Origin: Brachypodius melanocephalos
Lineage: Eukaryota > Chordata > Aves > Passeriformes > Pycnonotidae
NCBI GenBank assembly: GCA_013398615.1
Contig: VZSR01003371.1
Coordinates: 611,785-675,784, forward strand
Length of the DNA stretch: 64,000 nucleotides
Direction of reading: 5' to 3'
The notes below the pieces were generated by a model, which was not told the DNA's origin, ran no database searches, and worked only from the letters and a program-made list of their open reading frames with translations. Positions 1 to 11,060 of the stretch are shown piece after piece. Made by a program: the position numbers and the translations under genes. How positions within the stretch are numbered: position 1 is the first letter of the stretch; the number at the start of each line of letters is the position of its first letter.

Positions 1-165
1 CAGGGACACCTTCCACTGGTCCAGGTTGCTCCAAGCCCTGTCCAACCTGGCCTTGGACACTTCCAGGGATCCAGGGGCAGCCACAGCTTCTCTGGGCACC
101 CTGTGCCAGGGCCTCCCCACCCTCACAGGGAGGAATTTTTTCCTGATATCCCATCTAAGTCTCTC
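1..165 (-). mobile_element. CR1 LINE 3' fragment, left edge cut by window
   Basis: On the minus strand this matches the consensus-like 3' part of avian CR1 elements: the blocks for 'gggtgcccagagaagctg' and 'ggatccctggaagtgtcc' are read in reverse complement. The element is truncated by the window start and has no coding capacity. The same blocks recur at about 4.7, 10.9, 14.8, 25.8, 42.4 and 56.1 kb, which identifies them as an interspersed family. Confidence 0.85.
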
Positions 166-3100
166 TCCAGCTCTGTTGGAAGCCCTTTAGACACTGGAAG
201 GTGCTGGAAGGTCTCCCCAGCCGAACACCCCCAGCTCTCCCAGTCTGTCCTCTCATTTGGTGGAGACGTTCCCATACAAATCCACCATCTCCTCACCATC
301 ACCAGAGGGCTTGGCCTGAGGGATTTGCAAGCAGGTTGTCATTTTGGGCCCATTTGGGGTCATTTGGGGGTTCTTGCCTGAACCAAAACACGAGGAGACA
401 CAACCTGGACATGGAGCTGGTTGGCAAAGTCAACTTGGAGAGTGGTTTTGGGGGGAACAGACACTGCCCAGTCCCAGCTGAGGGAGTGAGAGGGCACTGA
501 CTGGCCGAGGTGATGGTGGTCGGTGTTGCCCAGAGTGGCTGCAGATGCCCCATCCCAGGAAAGGCTGGAATGTTGGAGCTCCTCCCAGCCACGGCAGTGC
601 CCCCAGGCACGCTCTGGAGATGATGCACAAGGGGAGGTCGGAGCTTTTATTAGCCCAGCTGCTGGAGCTGGGAAAAAAAAAAAAAAACAGCCCAGCTTTC
701 GGGCACAGGAGCTCATCTCCTTGTCCCCGCTTTCTAATTATATCAGCTGATCTAGCACAGGCTCCTTCCACTCCCCGTGGGCCTCTGCCTTCATTACATC
801 CCCAGCTCTGCCCTTGGCAAGCACTTGGAGGAGCAGCCAAGCCATCCCAGCGGGGATGTTGGGATGGCAGCTCTGGCTGCCTCACCTCAGCCGTTCCCCT
901 GCAGTGCAGTCCCTGCCTCCAGCACTGCCAGGAATGGCAAGGGGACAAGGGACAGGGGACAAGGGACAGGAGACAAGGGACACATTGGTGTTTGTCTTGG
1001 CCAGGCTGTGTGCACGTCACCTCTCAAAGTGTGGGATGGGAAGACAGGAAAGGCTGTCTTCGTTCTGGGGATCGGCTGGGATGGCTCCTCGAGGTGGCTC
1101 AGAGACTCCAGGGCAGAAAGGAGAGGGTGAAAACGTCCCCCAAAATCATCAGGGATGCTGGGATGAGACAGGCACAGCTGCATCCCCACGGGCCCTTGCA
1201 CACCATGGCTCTCCTGCCCAGGGGAGGGGGTCCCTGGTGGTCCCTGCCCTAGGGGAGGGGGGCTCTGAAAAGACCAGGATCTATTCTTGGCTCAAATCTC
1301 TCCCTCCTCCAACAAACACATTTCTCAAAAGGTCTCTGCTAGGAAAATCCACATCTCCACTCGGTGCAGCTCAGTAAGGACATAAACACCCGTCTCCAGG
1401 AGCAGGCTGAGCACAGCCCATAAAGCTGGTGCCAGGCTCAGGGAGACCCTGACGTTCTCCCAGCTCCTTCAGTAATGTAAATAATAAATCACTGCTGCTG
1501 GGCTGGTGCCCAGCCAGGCACTGCACAGCGGGAGCTTGCCCCAATCTGCTGCACTCTTCCTCCCTCCTGCCCCACTCTTCCTCCCTCCTGGTGCTTTTCC
1601 AAGCCCCAGGATTTGATCTCTTTGGGGATCAGGGTGTCCCCAACACACAGGAGTGGTTTCAGTGCTGTTGAGTCCCGAGTGGAAAGTTTTTAATCTGTTT
1701 TGTTCCCTGCTACCGGCACTTGCCGTCCTTGGCACGTTCCTTAACCTCAGTTTCCCTTTGCCAGGCTGCACTGCAGCCTCCCAAGGGATTGCATGGAATG
1801 GGAGCTGATCTGGGGGCTAGGATGAGGTATTTCAAAACCCGATCTTGTGGCTGAAGTGGCGAATGTGCCACCTGCACGTGTTTGGGGTGAGTGATCCCCC
1901 TGTCTGTTTTCCAGCAGAGCCCAGACAAACTCATCTCCTGCAGCTCAGGAGGGCTTTGGGACCAGCCAAACCCACCCCCGGCCTGTTGACATTCCTCAGT
2001 GCCAGCCAAGAGCTTCGCCTTCCCCTCCACGCTCTCAGGGGCCCAAATTAGCTTTTAATAATAATATTTCATTAGGAAAGAAAGAAAGAAAAGAAAAAAA
2101 AAATAAATCTCCGGGCAAACAATCCGGCCTTGGCGCCCGCCGGGACAGCAAACACTCCCCGAGGGGCACCAGGTGTGGTGCATTCCTGATAGCTGGAAAA
2201 GAAAGGAGGGATTATTTCCCTCTCCGTGCAATGTGCGGGGTGAGCAGGAGCAGCCAGGCCGGCTCCAGGCAGGGCTGGGTTGTGCCCAGCACCGTGCGAG
2301 GTGGGTACGTGGCTTTGGGAAGAGGTCCCTCAGCCAAGCCCCGAGCTCCAGAGCTGATTAATGGTGGCTTTTCTTTGTTCCACACGTTTCCTCCTGGCGG
2401 TGGTGCGGGATTTCAGGCGATAAAAGGGATCTGTTTGTTTTAAAAACAAACCCTGCGAGTCACCCCAGCGATCCCGGGGCAGCCACCCCATGCCATGAAT
2501 GCCCACCTTCCATCCCAGCATTTGTGGGGATGCATCCACCACTCAGAGAGTTATTCCTCCAAGCTGGAAAACTCGATTTTTTCCTTCTTTAATGGAGTTT
2601 CCCATCGATCTGTTCACGTCTTTCCCTCTTATCCTTAGAAGAGAAGTTGAACACGGGCAGGACGTGGTGTTGTAGCCCCAACCCCGGCTTTGACCGGGAC
2701 AGAAAGCAGGGAAAACCCTTCCCTCCGGCTCTCCACCCTCGGCTTTGGAGTGCAAAGCAATTTTTTGCACCTCTCCAGGGTTTAAAAGGCAGGCAGAGAT
2801 TTGGGCTGCCGGATAATGTTTTCTCTGGGCCAGCTGCTGGGATAAAACCAGGGCATCTGTCAGCTCCTGAGCCGGACAGCCAAACTCCTGCCCGAATTCC
2901 ACAGCTCCACATCAGGGCAGCATCCCTGCGCTCCCAGGGACAGCTCGGGGGAGGTGACACCCGCACCTCCCCGGGGACATCCCAGCGGGAACCGCATCTC
3001 CCTTTCATGCCCCACTGCGGGGAGAAGAATCCCTTCATTTCCTTCGGACGCTTATCCTCTGAGGATCTTGATCCCGGGGGCGAGCGACAAAAACACCCTT

Positions 3101-3735
3101 TAAATCCATCGCGGCGGGTTTAGGGGAGGATTAGCAGATGTCTCTGCAGGCTTTACACCAGGCTCAGGCTCCCGTTGTCCCACCCTCGAGGCCCCATCCA
3201 GCTCCAGGCTTGCTCTTCCCGGAGGAGAAAGGATGGAGCCAGCCCGGCTCTAATTCCCGTCAGGAAATCGTTGCATCCTCCAGGCAAGCCCAGGCTGGCG
3301 ATTCCCTCCCAAAACTGGCGCTCGGTTTTCACCGGAGAGCTGGTCCTGATAGGTGTCCTGTGGTCGGGAGCAGAGAGTTCTTCCCAGGGTGTCTCACCCT
3401 GGAATTTTCCAGGAGGGAGAACCTCCCCTGCTTCCCACCTTTTTGGGGGAATCCCCACAGAGGAGCCCGGATAATTCCCCGGTGAAGATCTGGCTTCTCC
3501 CTCTCATCCCAACCAGGCCGGTGGGAATCAGCCCTCTTCACCATCCCTTTTGTGTTTACAAGCAATTACCTGGATCACTTTCCATCCTCAACACTTTCCC
3601 TCCTTAATTTGTCTCGGCGATGCGTTTTTCCCCCCCTAATTTCCCTGCCACCCCCACATCCCTTTAACCTCTCCTCAAATCCCACCCCCGAGGGCTTTTT
3701 TGACCGCCAGGACTCTCAGGATGGCTTTCCTCCAG
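166..3735. other. No gene seen; unique-looking GC-rich DNA
   Basis: I see no ORF with recognisable protein similarity and no exon-like block with convincing splice sites. A short 15-bp tandem repeat lies at about 939-983. From about 2.0 kb to 3.1 kb the DNA is repeat-poor with scattered CpGs and short AT-rich patches (for example around 2045-2130 and 2540-2610), which would fit regulatory DNA, but nothing more specific can be claimed. Confidence 0.5.
939..983. repeat. 15-bp tandem repeat, about 3 copies
   Basis: The unit is close to GGGGACAAGGGACAG, repeated about three times with one or two mismatches. It is a purine-rich minisatellite with no sign of function. Confidence 0.8.
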
Positions 3736-3737
3736 CA

Positions 3738-3842
3738 CGCTGCAAAGCTTGCATAATAGCTGTTGACACCGCAACTTCATTTGAATCGATCTTGTTTGCT
3801 AATTAGCTGATTGCAGTAATTGGCGTGAATTACCTCGGGGGA
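3738..3842. promoter_or_regulatory. Candidate conserved non-coding element
   Basis: This block stands out from its C-rich surroundings. It is AT-balanced, repeat-free and contains homeodomain-type cores (GCTAATTAGC-like at about 3798-3807, then AGTAATTGG and GAATTACC). This composition is typical of vertebrate developmental enhancers. The call is inferred from composition and motif density only; conservation was not tested. Confidence 0.3.
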
Positions 3843-4524
3843 TTCTGCCTCCCTGGGGGTGGCCGGTGGCCGGCGTGTCCCACGTAAGAGGTGGGAAGGG
3901 CAGCAGGGAGGTGGTTCCTGCTCCAGGGACACCTCTTGCAGGTATCCCGGTGATCCGTGGAGCTGCAGAGGAGCTTCCAGAGGGGAACCGCAGCCTGGTG
4001 CAGAGGTTTTGAACTCCTGGAGTGCCTCAGAGCCACCAAAATGTCCGGAGTAGCTGTTACAGAGCCTAGAATGGGTTAAAGTCCCCGTTTATGGGGTGAA
4101 TGGATGAGGGGATGTGACTCCGCTCCACCTCAGAATGCAATGAGATGACTCAAACGCTCGTTTAAAGATAAACCAAGTGAAGCAGCTTTTCTCAGAGGTC
4201 ATAATTCCCTCATGAAAATTCCCTGCCAAAAAATTCATGGAGGATGAAACGGCAGGAGACTGAGCGAGGAGGGAGCAGGCAGTACCAGGGAGAGGGTCCT
4301 GTGATGGCAGCAAACCTCCTGGGGGATCCAAAGACAACTTTGGGTGGGAGGCATCCCTGAAAAGCTCTGAGGCTCAGGGGAAATGGGATGGGATCAGGGA
4401 GATTCTCACCCTCCCAGGCCCTTTTCCTCGGAGCTGCAGCTGCACAGGGAGGAGGGAGGAGGGGACGACCATCCCTGTCCCAGTCCCTTGGGATCCAGTC
4501 AAGATCCGACAATCCCCACTGGGA

Positions 4525-4850
4525 ACTTCACTGACAAAAGAAGAGGGACAGCAAGGACAGGTAGTGAGCGATAGGACAAGGGGAATGGCTTTAAACTGCC
4601 AGAGGGCAGATTTACCTTAAATGTTGGGATGAAATCCTTCCCTGAGAGGGTGGGGAGGCCCTGGCACAGGGTGCCCAGAGAAGCTGTGGCTGCTCCTGGA
4701 TCCCTGGAAGTGTCCAGGGCCAGATTGGATGGGGCTTGGAGCCACCTGGGCCAGTGGAAGGTGTCCCTGCCCATGGCAGGGGGATGGAATGAGATGAAAT
4801 TTAAATCCCTTCCCTCCCAAACCATTCCATGGTCCTGTGATAACTCATTT
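4525..4850 (+). mobile_element. CR1 LINE 3' fragment
   Basis: Sense-strand CR1 3' region: a purine-rich block with 'gggaatggctttaaactgcc', then the 'cctggcacagggtgccc' and 'ggatccctggaagtgtcc' landmarks, ending near 'aaaccattccatggtcctg'. It is a 5'-truncated, non-coding copy. Confidence 0.85.
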
Positions 4851-5393
4851 TTTAACCAGAATAACCACGACACCCCGAACCAAAGCTCCTCACACGGGCA
4901 CATTTTCCATCTGTGGTGCTGCCGGCATCACCTGATCCAAACCTGCCCCCGGTGAGGCTGAAGCACTCTGTGAAATGTTGTTTTTTTTATGAGCTATCTA
5001 TTTATATTGACAGCTTCCCACGCTCCATCCCTCTTATCCTGCATCCCTTTCTACCAGCCTAAGCTGCATCATTCCAACTCTTCTTTCCCCACCCTTTTTT
5101 TTTTTTTTTTTAAATATTGCCCTGTGATTATCATCTTTCCACTCTTCTGGGATCTGAGAGAAATCCCAGGACTTCTTAGAGAGGATGAGCAGCAGCCCAT
5201 GCCTCTCCTCGTCCTGCTTCCACGGGGCTCTTGGGAGCAAATTAATCTGAACCCGCTGTTTAAAAATGTTTATCCTCAGGCCATGCCATTTAGTGTCTTC
5301 CTGGGTTACTAATGGACTAGAAAGCACTTCGTTGTCCCTGTGCAATATGAGAACATCAGCCTGCTTTTTCCAAAGCCAGAACAGAAATTATTG

Positions 5394-5396
<3 letters not shown>

Positions 5397-5458
<62 letters not shown>
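5397..5458. repeat. Uninterrupted poly-T tract of 62 bases
   Basis: A perfect run of 62 T residues. Read on the minus strand it is poly-A, as left by retroposition through a polyadenylated RNA, but no gene copy is recognisable beside it. A perfect tract this long could also be a sequencing or consensus artefact. Confidence 0.95.
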
Positions 5459-5774
5459 CACTGTTGTTACCAGCAATCTTCTGATCTCCAGCTTGAGGAC
5501 AGGCAATGCTGCTGCAGTTATTTTGCTGCTCTAAATTTTGGAAAATCAAATTAAAAGTTGCTTCCTCCCTGTAGTTTGTGAACATCCAGGGGAGATCTGA
5601 TATGGCCAATTGCAAATTGAATCGTGCAGTAAATTCCATAACTTTATTGAGCCAGAATGCCAGTAAGTTTTGTCTTGGTTGCCAGTGTTGGTTCTTAAAT
5701 ATTTTGGGTGGAAAAGAGAGAGCCCAAACGAAAACTGAGCTCTCCAAGACCCTTTGGTGGGTCAGGAGGCCACA

Positions 5775-5977
5775 TCAGGTTGGTTGTTAGGAAAAAGTTT
5801 TTTACAGAAAGAGTGACAAAGCACTGGAATGGTCTGCCCGGGGAGTCACCATCCCTGGATGTGTTTAAAAAAAAGATTGGATGTGGCACTCGGTGCTGTG
5901 GTTTAGCTGAGGTGTTAGAGCTGGGTTGGACTCGATGATCTTGGAGGTCTCTTCCAACCCAGTGATTCTGTGATGAT
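5775..5977 (+). mobile_element. CR1 LINE 3' end with intact tail
   Basis: The copy carries 'ggttgttaggaaaaa', 'gcactggaatggtctgcccgg' style blocks and the diagnostic end 'ttggactcgatgatcttgg' followed by a GATTCTGTGATGAT tail. It belongs to a subfamily different from the 4.5-kb copy, because the middle section differs. Confidence 0.85.
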
Positions 5978-5979
5978 TA

Positions 5980-7685
5980 ACCAGAGCTTTGATTCTTTAT
6001 TTTAAGACACTGCAAACACACAAGAAGCAGCTGCATCCATCCCTGGGGTCCACAGGGATTCTGTGGTGACTTTTTCCAGCTGCAGCAGAGGGGTGAAGAC
6101 CCCTGAAGAGTCTGGGTCAGACCTGGCCGGGATGGAGCTGGCCAGGGGATGGATATCCCATTTTCCCTCTGCTGCTTTAGTGGAGCTGTCACCCAGCAGC
6201 TCTGCCAGGGACAAGTGACACGAGTGGGGGTGGCTGGATGGGCTGAGCCAAGGGAGGAGCTGGCAGAGGACAGACACAAACCGCAGCAGGAGAAGCTGCT
6301 GCTTTTCCTCCCCAAAGGTCTGCAAGGTTGGACACAATGAAATTCCCTCCCTCCCTCCCGTGCCCGAGGCAGCCACATCCCAGGAGGAATTCAATGCTGC
6401 CTCCGAGTCCATTCAAAACACGTCAGGGTCAAACCTTTATGAGGCAACAAAGAAAATAAACCCAAAGACAAAAAGCTATTCTGGAGGAGGGGAGGGGAAG
6501 GAAGTGGCTCCCAAAATATCGATGAGAACCTTTCCTTTAACCCCGGCTGTGGGATAGGGGTCTCCACTCCAGTGGGACTGAGCAGGGGAGATGTGAGCAC
6601 ATCCTTCTGCACCTTCCTCCTGATGGGAGAGGGCCTCAGTGACAGAGGGCAGAGTTTTGGGGATGTTGGGTTAGGATCGTGAGGATCTGAGTGCCGGAGA
6701 GGGGACAGCTCTTGGTGGGAAGTTTCCTGCAGGGAAAAGGGGCTTGGCTGGCACCAAAGGACCATGGACCCCCTCCTCTGCCCCATTTGCTGTGGTCACC
6801 ACTTCCCTGGTGGCTGTGAGGGTTCCTGGGGTCACCTGGTGGCTTTTCCTGGCTGTGATCCCAGAGGAAGCTGGACAGGCTCCTGGTCCCCGCACCTCCA
6901 GAATAATTTGGGGTTTTTCCCTTCATTTCTCTTTAGCTGGGAGCACGAAGTGAGGCTTTTAGAGAAAGGTGTTTTGAATTGTCCCCACGTGGGGTTAGAG
7001 CTCTGGCACTCGGGAAGGGATGGGAGAGGACTGGGATGGGAGAGGACTGGGATGGGAGAGGACTGGGAGCTGCAGGAGGTAGTGGGCGTCAAACCAGAGC
7101 CAAATGAAATCCTGTGGGATTTCAAGCTCCCTCTTCCTGTTGGGCACCTTATTCCAGAGGAGAAGGCCCCTGTAGGTGTGGAAAGGACCCCAGGCAATCC
7201 CAAGAGAAGCAGAAGAGGATGAGGATGCTCAGCTCAGGATCCTCCCCAGCTGACACACCCCGGTGCCATCTCCCACCCCTGCATGGGGGCAGGGCTGTCC
7301 CCCCGAGGGTGACCAAGGGTCACTCTGGACACAAACACGCTCTGTTTGGAGCAGGGCAGGGAGAGATGATTTCCCCACAGCCCCTGCCGTGACTCAGGGG
7401 TTTGTGGTCTGTGACGGGTGACTCAATGGGAGCGGGAAAAGCCGGGCTATTTTTAGGACCACTGACATTCAGGGGAGGGGGGGTTAACCCCTCTCCCTCC
7501 TCCCACAGAGGCATCTCAGCACTGCCTTGCTTGAAGAAGCAATAAAAGACCTTTCCCAAAGCAAACGGGTGCCAGCCTCATGGGGTGCTGCTTCCTGGGA
7601 CGAGGAGAGGAGGGAAGCAGGATCACGGTGACCGGGAAGAGGCTGCCAAGAGCCACAGAGACAAAGCAGGAAGCCATGCACAGAG
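5980..7685. other. No gene seen
   Basis: Several overlapping open frames exist on both strands, but none has a recognisable domain or codon pattern, and they overlap each other in different frames. The only structure seen is the small tandem repeat at about 7017-7068. Confidence 0.5.
7017..7068. repeat. 16-bp tandem repeat, about 3 copies
   Basis: The unit GGGATGGGAGAGGACT is repeated three times in perfect register. It is a G-rich purine minisatellite. Confidence 0.85.
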
Positions 7686-8170
7686 AGAATCCCAGAATTG
7701 TTCAGGCTGGAAAATCCCTCCAGGATAATCGAGTCCATCCATTCCCCCAGCACTGCCAAGGCCACCCCTGACCCATGTCCCCAGGTGCCACATCCACATG
7801 GCTTTTAAATCCCTCCTGGGATGGGGACTCCAGCACTGCCCTGAGCAGCCTGTTCCAATGCTTGACCACTCTTTTGGGGTGGAAATTTTCCCAAATATCC
7901 AATTTAAACCTCCCCTGGCACAGCTTGAGGCCGTTCCCTCTCATCCTCTCCCTGTTCTCTGGCTGTCCCCTCCTGTGAGGGAGTTGTGCAGAGCCACAAG
8001 GTCCCCCCTGATCCCCCTTTTCTCCAGGCTGAGCCCCTTTCCCAGCTCCCTCAGCCTCTCCTGGTGCTCCAGACCCTTCCCCAGCTCTGTTCCCTTCCCT
8101 AGACACTCTCCATCCCTTCCAGATGTTTTTCCCAAGCTCTCCCTGTCACTTCTCTGAGCACTCAGAGGTC
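7686..8170 (-). mobile_element. CR1 LINE 3' fragment, about 480 bp
   Basis: On the minus strand the element runs from about 8170 down to its tail at about 7690 (reverse complement of 'cagaattgttcaggctgg'). It contains the antisense 'ggtgccacatccacatgg', 'tgttccaatgcttgacc' and 'ctctcatcctctccctg' blocks typical of longer CR1 3' ends. It is one of the longer copies here and is non-coding. Confidence 0.85.
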
Positions 8171-8714
8171 TCTTTGCATCAGGGTGATCCCCCTACTATA
8201 AATGCACATGGATCAAGTTTTAAAGCTCCTCACCAAGTCACTGAGAGCTTTTCCAAGAGTTTTCTTCCCTCCTGGGTCTGAGGGCCATGTGGCATCACAG
8301 CACAGCATGATGGCCATGTCCCCTGAAGCTCCTGGGACCCCTCTACCTGCAAAAGTGACATCATGGGTCTTCCCCAGCTCCCAGCTGGGCCCTGGGACAG
8401 CATTTCCTCTCCTTGTGTGCAGGGAAACCACATTTAGGGTGGCCTGGGATGCACTACGCTGTTGCTCCTGTCCTTACCAGGGAATTTGGGCCTCTAGCAT
8501 CTCCTCATGGGATAAGCAGCCTTTTCCCAGGAGAACAGAAGCTCTTCCTTCCCACGGCTTGGCCAAAAAATCAGCCCCCATTTCCCCTTCCCCACCATCC
8601 CACCTTCCTGCCAGAGATGAATTTCTTGTCCTACCATGCAGATTTAGCTACTTCCATCACAGTTAATCCATCGTCACCGTGGAAAAATTCCCTGGTTTCG
8701 TTTAGTTTAGCAAA

Positions 8715-8905
8715 AATATTAAGGTGTTTGGTGGTTTGTGTGGTTTGCCTTTTGGGGGGGCTTGGTTTTTTGGGGTTTTTTTGCTTTTGGTTTGTTTGTT
8801 TTGTATTTTTGGGGTTTTCTTTTTGGTTTTTTTGGGGGGGGTTTGTTTTGGGGTTTTTGTTTGTTTGATTGGTTGGTTGGCTGGTTTGGTTTTGTTTTTT
8901 GTAGA
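8715..8905. repeat. G/T low-complexity tract
   Basis: About 190 bases consist almost only of G and T, with many runs of 4-8 G separated by T runs. Apparent open frames across it are composition artefacts (Phe/Gly/Leu/Val-rich). The G runs could form quadruplexes on this strand. Confidence 0.9.
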
Positions 8906-9029
8906 ATCATGAACACAAGCACCTCTGGCTCACAACAATTTGAATTTTCACAGCTCTTTCTGCACACTCTGTTGCATTCCTGGGACACAATCGGGGCACT
9001 TAATATTTTAGGGATGAAAATCAATATGA

Positions 9030-9085
9030 ATTTTTGGGCTCGATGATGTTGAAGGTCTTTCCCAACCTTAACAATTCTATCAGCA
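9030..9085 (+). mobile_element. CR1 LINE tail remnant
   Basis: Only the last 50-odd bases of a CR1 are recognisable: 'gggctcgatgatgttgaagg' followed by 'cccaacc' and an ATTCTAT tail. It is too short to assign a subfamily. Confidence 0.6.
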
Positions 9086-9869
9086 ATGGGCAGGGATAGG
9101 TGGGAAAAGGGCCAGTTTGACAACCTGCTTTATATTCCCTCAATACACTCCCAAATCTGCCTTCTGTGCAACTTACAGCAGATCCTGATGGATTTCTGGT
9201 CCATGAACTTGCCAGATTTCCCCTCAAACACTGAATATCAACTGCATCCCATGGCAGGGAGTTCTCCAGTCCACCAACCACTGCCTAAGGAAGGGTTTTT
9301 TTCCTTTTCTCCTTTATTTTTGCTTTCACCTGCTTCCTGATGGGGTTTTCTTTTGTGCTAAAAAACTGAAAAAATGAGACAGCTCCACATCTGTGTGTCA
9401 TTTGGTCCTGTCTGAAGTGCTGCCCCAAAGCTCCTGCAGAGCCTCCTGGGAATTGTCTGAGCAATTTGTCAGCACGGATTCATTTGAAAAAAAAAACAAC
9501 CTCAAAACTGCCTAGGAAAAATGCTGGGAATATTCCTGGTGTCTGCACAGGCAGATCCCACGGCAGTCCCTGTCAGCAGCACAGGTGAGATGAACGGCGT
9601 GGGACTGCTCCCAGCTCAGACAAATTAATCAGGATGCTGTGCCGGGGTGAGTTCTGTCCCAAATATATGAAGTGCAAGCTTGTAACATGCGCCGAGCTCC
9701 TCTGGAGCTTGTTTCACAAGTGCTTCCCATTTTACATGCACGCCTGAGGAATTCTGCTTCCCCCAGCTCAAGGTAGGGATGAGAGGAAAGGAGAGGAGTG
9801 GAGAGAGGAGGTGGTGCAGACAAAAGGATTGGAAAATCATTGCACAAAGCACCAGGAACCTTTGCCTGG

Positions 9870-10170
9870 TGTATTGGTTTAGGAAAGACAGGTGTCTGCC
9901 AGGGAAATCTGGAGCTTCCCTTGGAATGGAGAATATAAACCCCCTCTCTCTGAATTATTATAATCTTGAAATTAAGGAGCTTTCAGGCAGAGATATGGGA
10001 ATAGGAATAACAGTTCNNNNNNNNNNNNNNNNNNNNNNNNNNNNNNNNNNNNNNNNNNNNNNNNNNNNNNNNNNNNNNNNNNNNNNNNNNNNNNNNNNNN
10101 NNNNNNNNNNNNNNNNACTTCTCCAACTGGTTTCAACAGATAGTAATAGAACACATACCCCTGGCCACAT
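9870..10170 (+). mobile_element. LTR-like retroelement piece interrupted by assembly gap
   Basis: A segment beginning TGTATTGGTTTAGG and containing 'ggcagagatatgggaatagg' and 'aataacagttc' resembles LTRs of songbird endogenous retroviruses as I remember them. It runs straight into the 100-N gap at 10017-10116, and 'aacagatagtaatagaacac' on the far side may belong to the same element. No viral protein frame is visible. The family assignment is from memory and is not certain. Confidence 0.35.
10017..10116. other. Assembly gap, 100 N
   Basis: Exactly 100 N bases, the usual placeholder for a gap of unknown size. True sequence may be longer or shorter. The gap falls inside the LTR-like segment, so a collapsed or unassembled repeat is the likely cause. 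Confidence 1.
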
Positions 10171-10287
10171 CCTGCACTGCAACCCAAGACACCTGGATTT
10201 ACCAGGTGACACCTGGATTTAGGCCACAGATTCTGGGCTGGCTCAGGCTGGATGGACAGCCCCAGCTAGGAATTGCTGTGTTCCTTT

Positions 10288-10390
10288 GGAAACATAAAAC
10301 CACAGAATGGTGGAAGTTGGGAAAGACCCTCTGAGGGTCATCAGATCCAACCATTGACCCAGCTCGCCATGAAACCACCCAAACCATGCA
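10288..10390 (-). mobile_element. CR1 LINE tail fragment
   Basis: In reverse complement this is the end of a CR1: the antisense of the tail at 'accacagaatggtggaag' followed by 'gaaagaccctctgagggtca' and 'tccaaccattgaccc'. Only about 100 bases remain. Confidence 0.7.
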
Positions 10391-10789
10391 GGAGCTTGTT
10401 TTCTCTCCTGCAAATCATTGATAAGGCTGCTTTCCCTTTCTCCCTGCTCCCACACCACCCTTCTCCACCTCTCTCCTTCCCACACAGAACGATATGCTCA
10501 GGGCTGTGTCACTAGGGTCTCCTTTCCCACCTTCTCTCTGGGAATCTGGTGCTGAAGAGGGAAAATTTCCAAAGAGGGTTTTTTTTTTAAGGGTTCCCCA
10601 GGAGCATTGGGGTGGAAGCAGTGAAAACCAGACATGAGCAGGGTTAGGGCAGAAGGGTGAGACCAGCAGCTTTGTGTCCCACACAACACAACCCCACATT
10701 CTGGGGAGCCCCATCAGGCCATGGGATGCTCTGCAAAGCTCAGGTGAGCAATGAAAGTCACAAAGGCTGTACCTAAAGGGGCTAAAAGA

Positions 10790-11060
10790 GCTGCAGAGGG
10801 ACTTTGAATGTAGGGGAATGGCTTCAAACTGCCAGAGGGCAGGGTTAGATGGGATATTGGGAAGAAATTCTTCCCTGTGAGGGTGGAGAGGTCCTGGAAC
10901 AGGGTGCCCAGAGAAGCTGTGGCTGCCACAACTCTGGAAGTGTCCAAGGCCAGGCTGGATGGGGTTTGGAGCAGCCTGGGCTAGTGGGATCTATCCCTGC
11001 CCATGGCAGGGGTGGGACTGGACGAGTTTTAAGCCCAACCCAAAACATTCTGTGTCTCAG
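10790..11060 (+). mobile_element. CR1 LINE 3' fragment
   Basis: Sense copy with 'ggggaatggcttcaaactgc', 'gggatattgggaagaaattc', 'cagggtgcccagagaagctg' and the decayed end 'ccaacccaaaacattctgtg'. It is close to the 42.3-kb copy. Confidence 0.85.

Noticed and set aside
5309..5747. Poly-Lys / poly-Phe frames around 5.4 kb
   Set aside because: Translation of the homopolymer T tract.
9779..10222. Frames spanning the N gaps (also at 42 kb)
   Set aside because: They depend on unknown bases and have no meaning as proteins.
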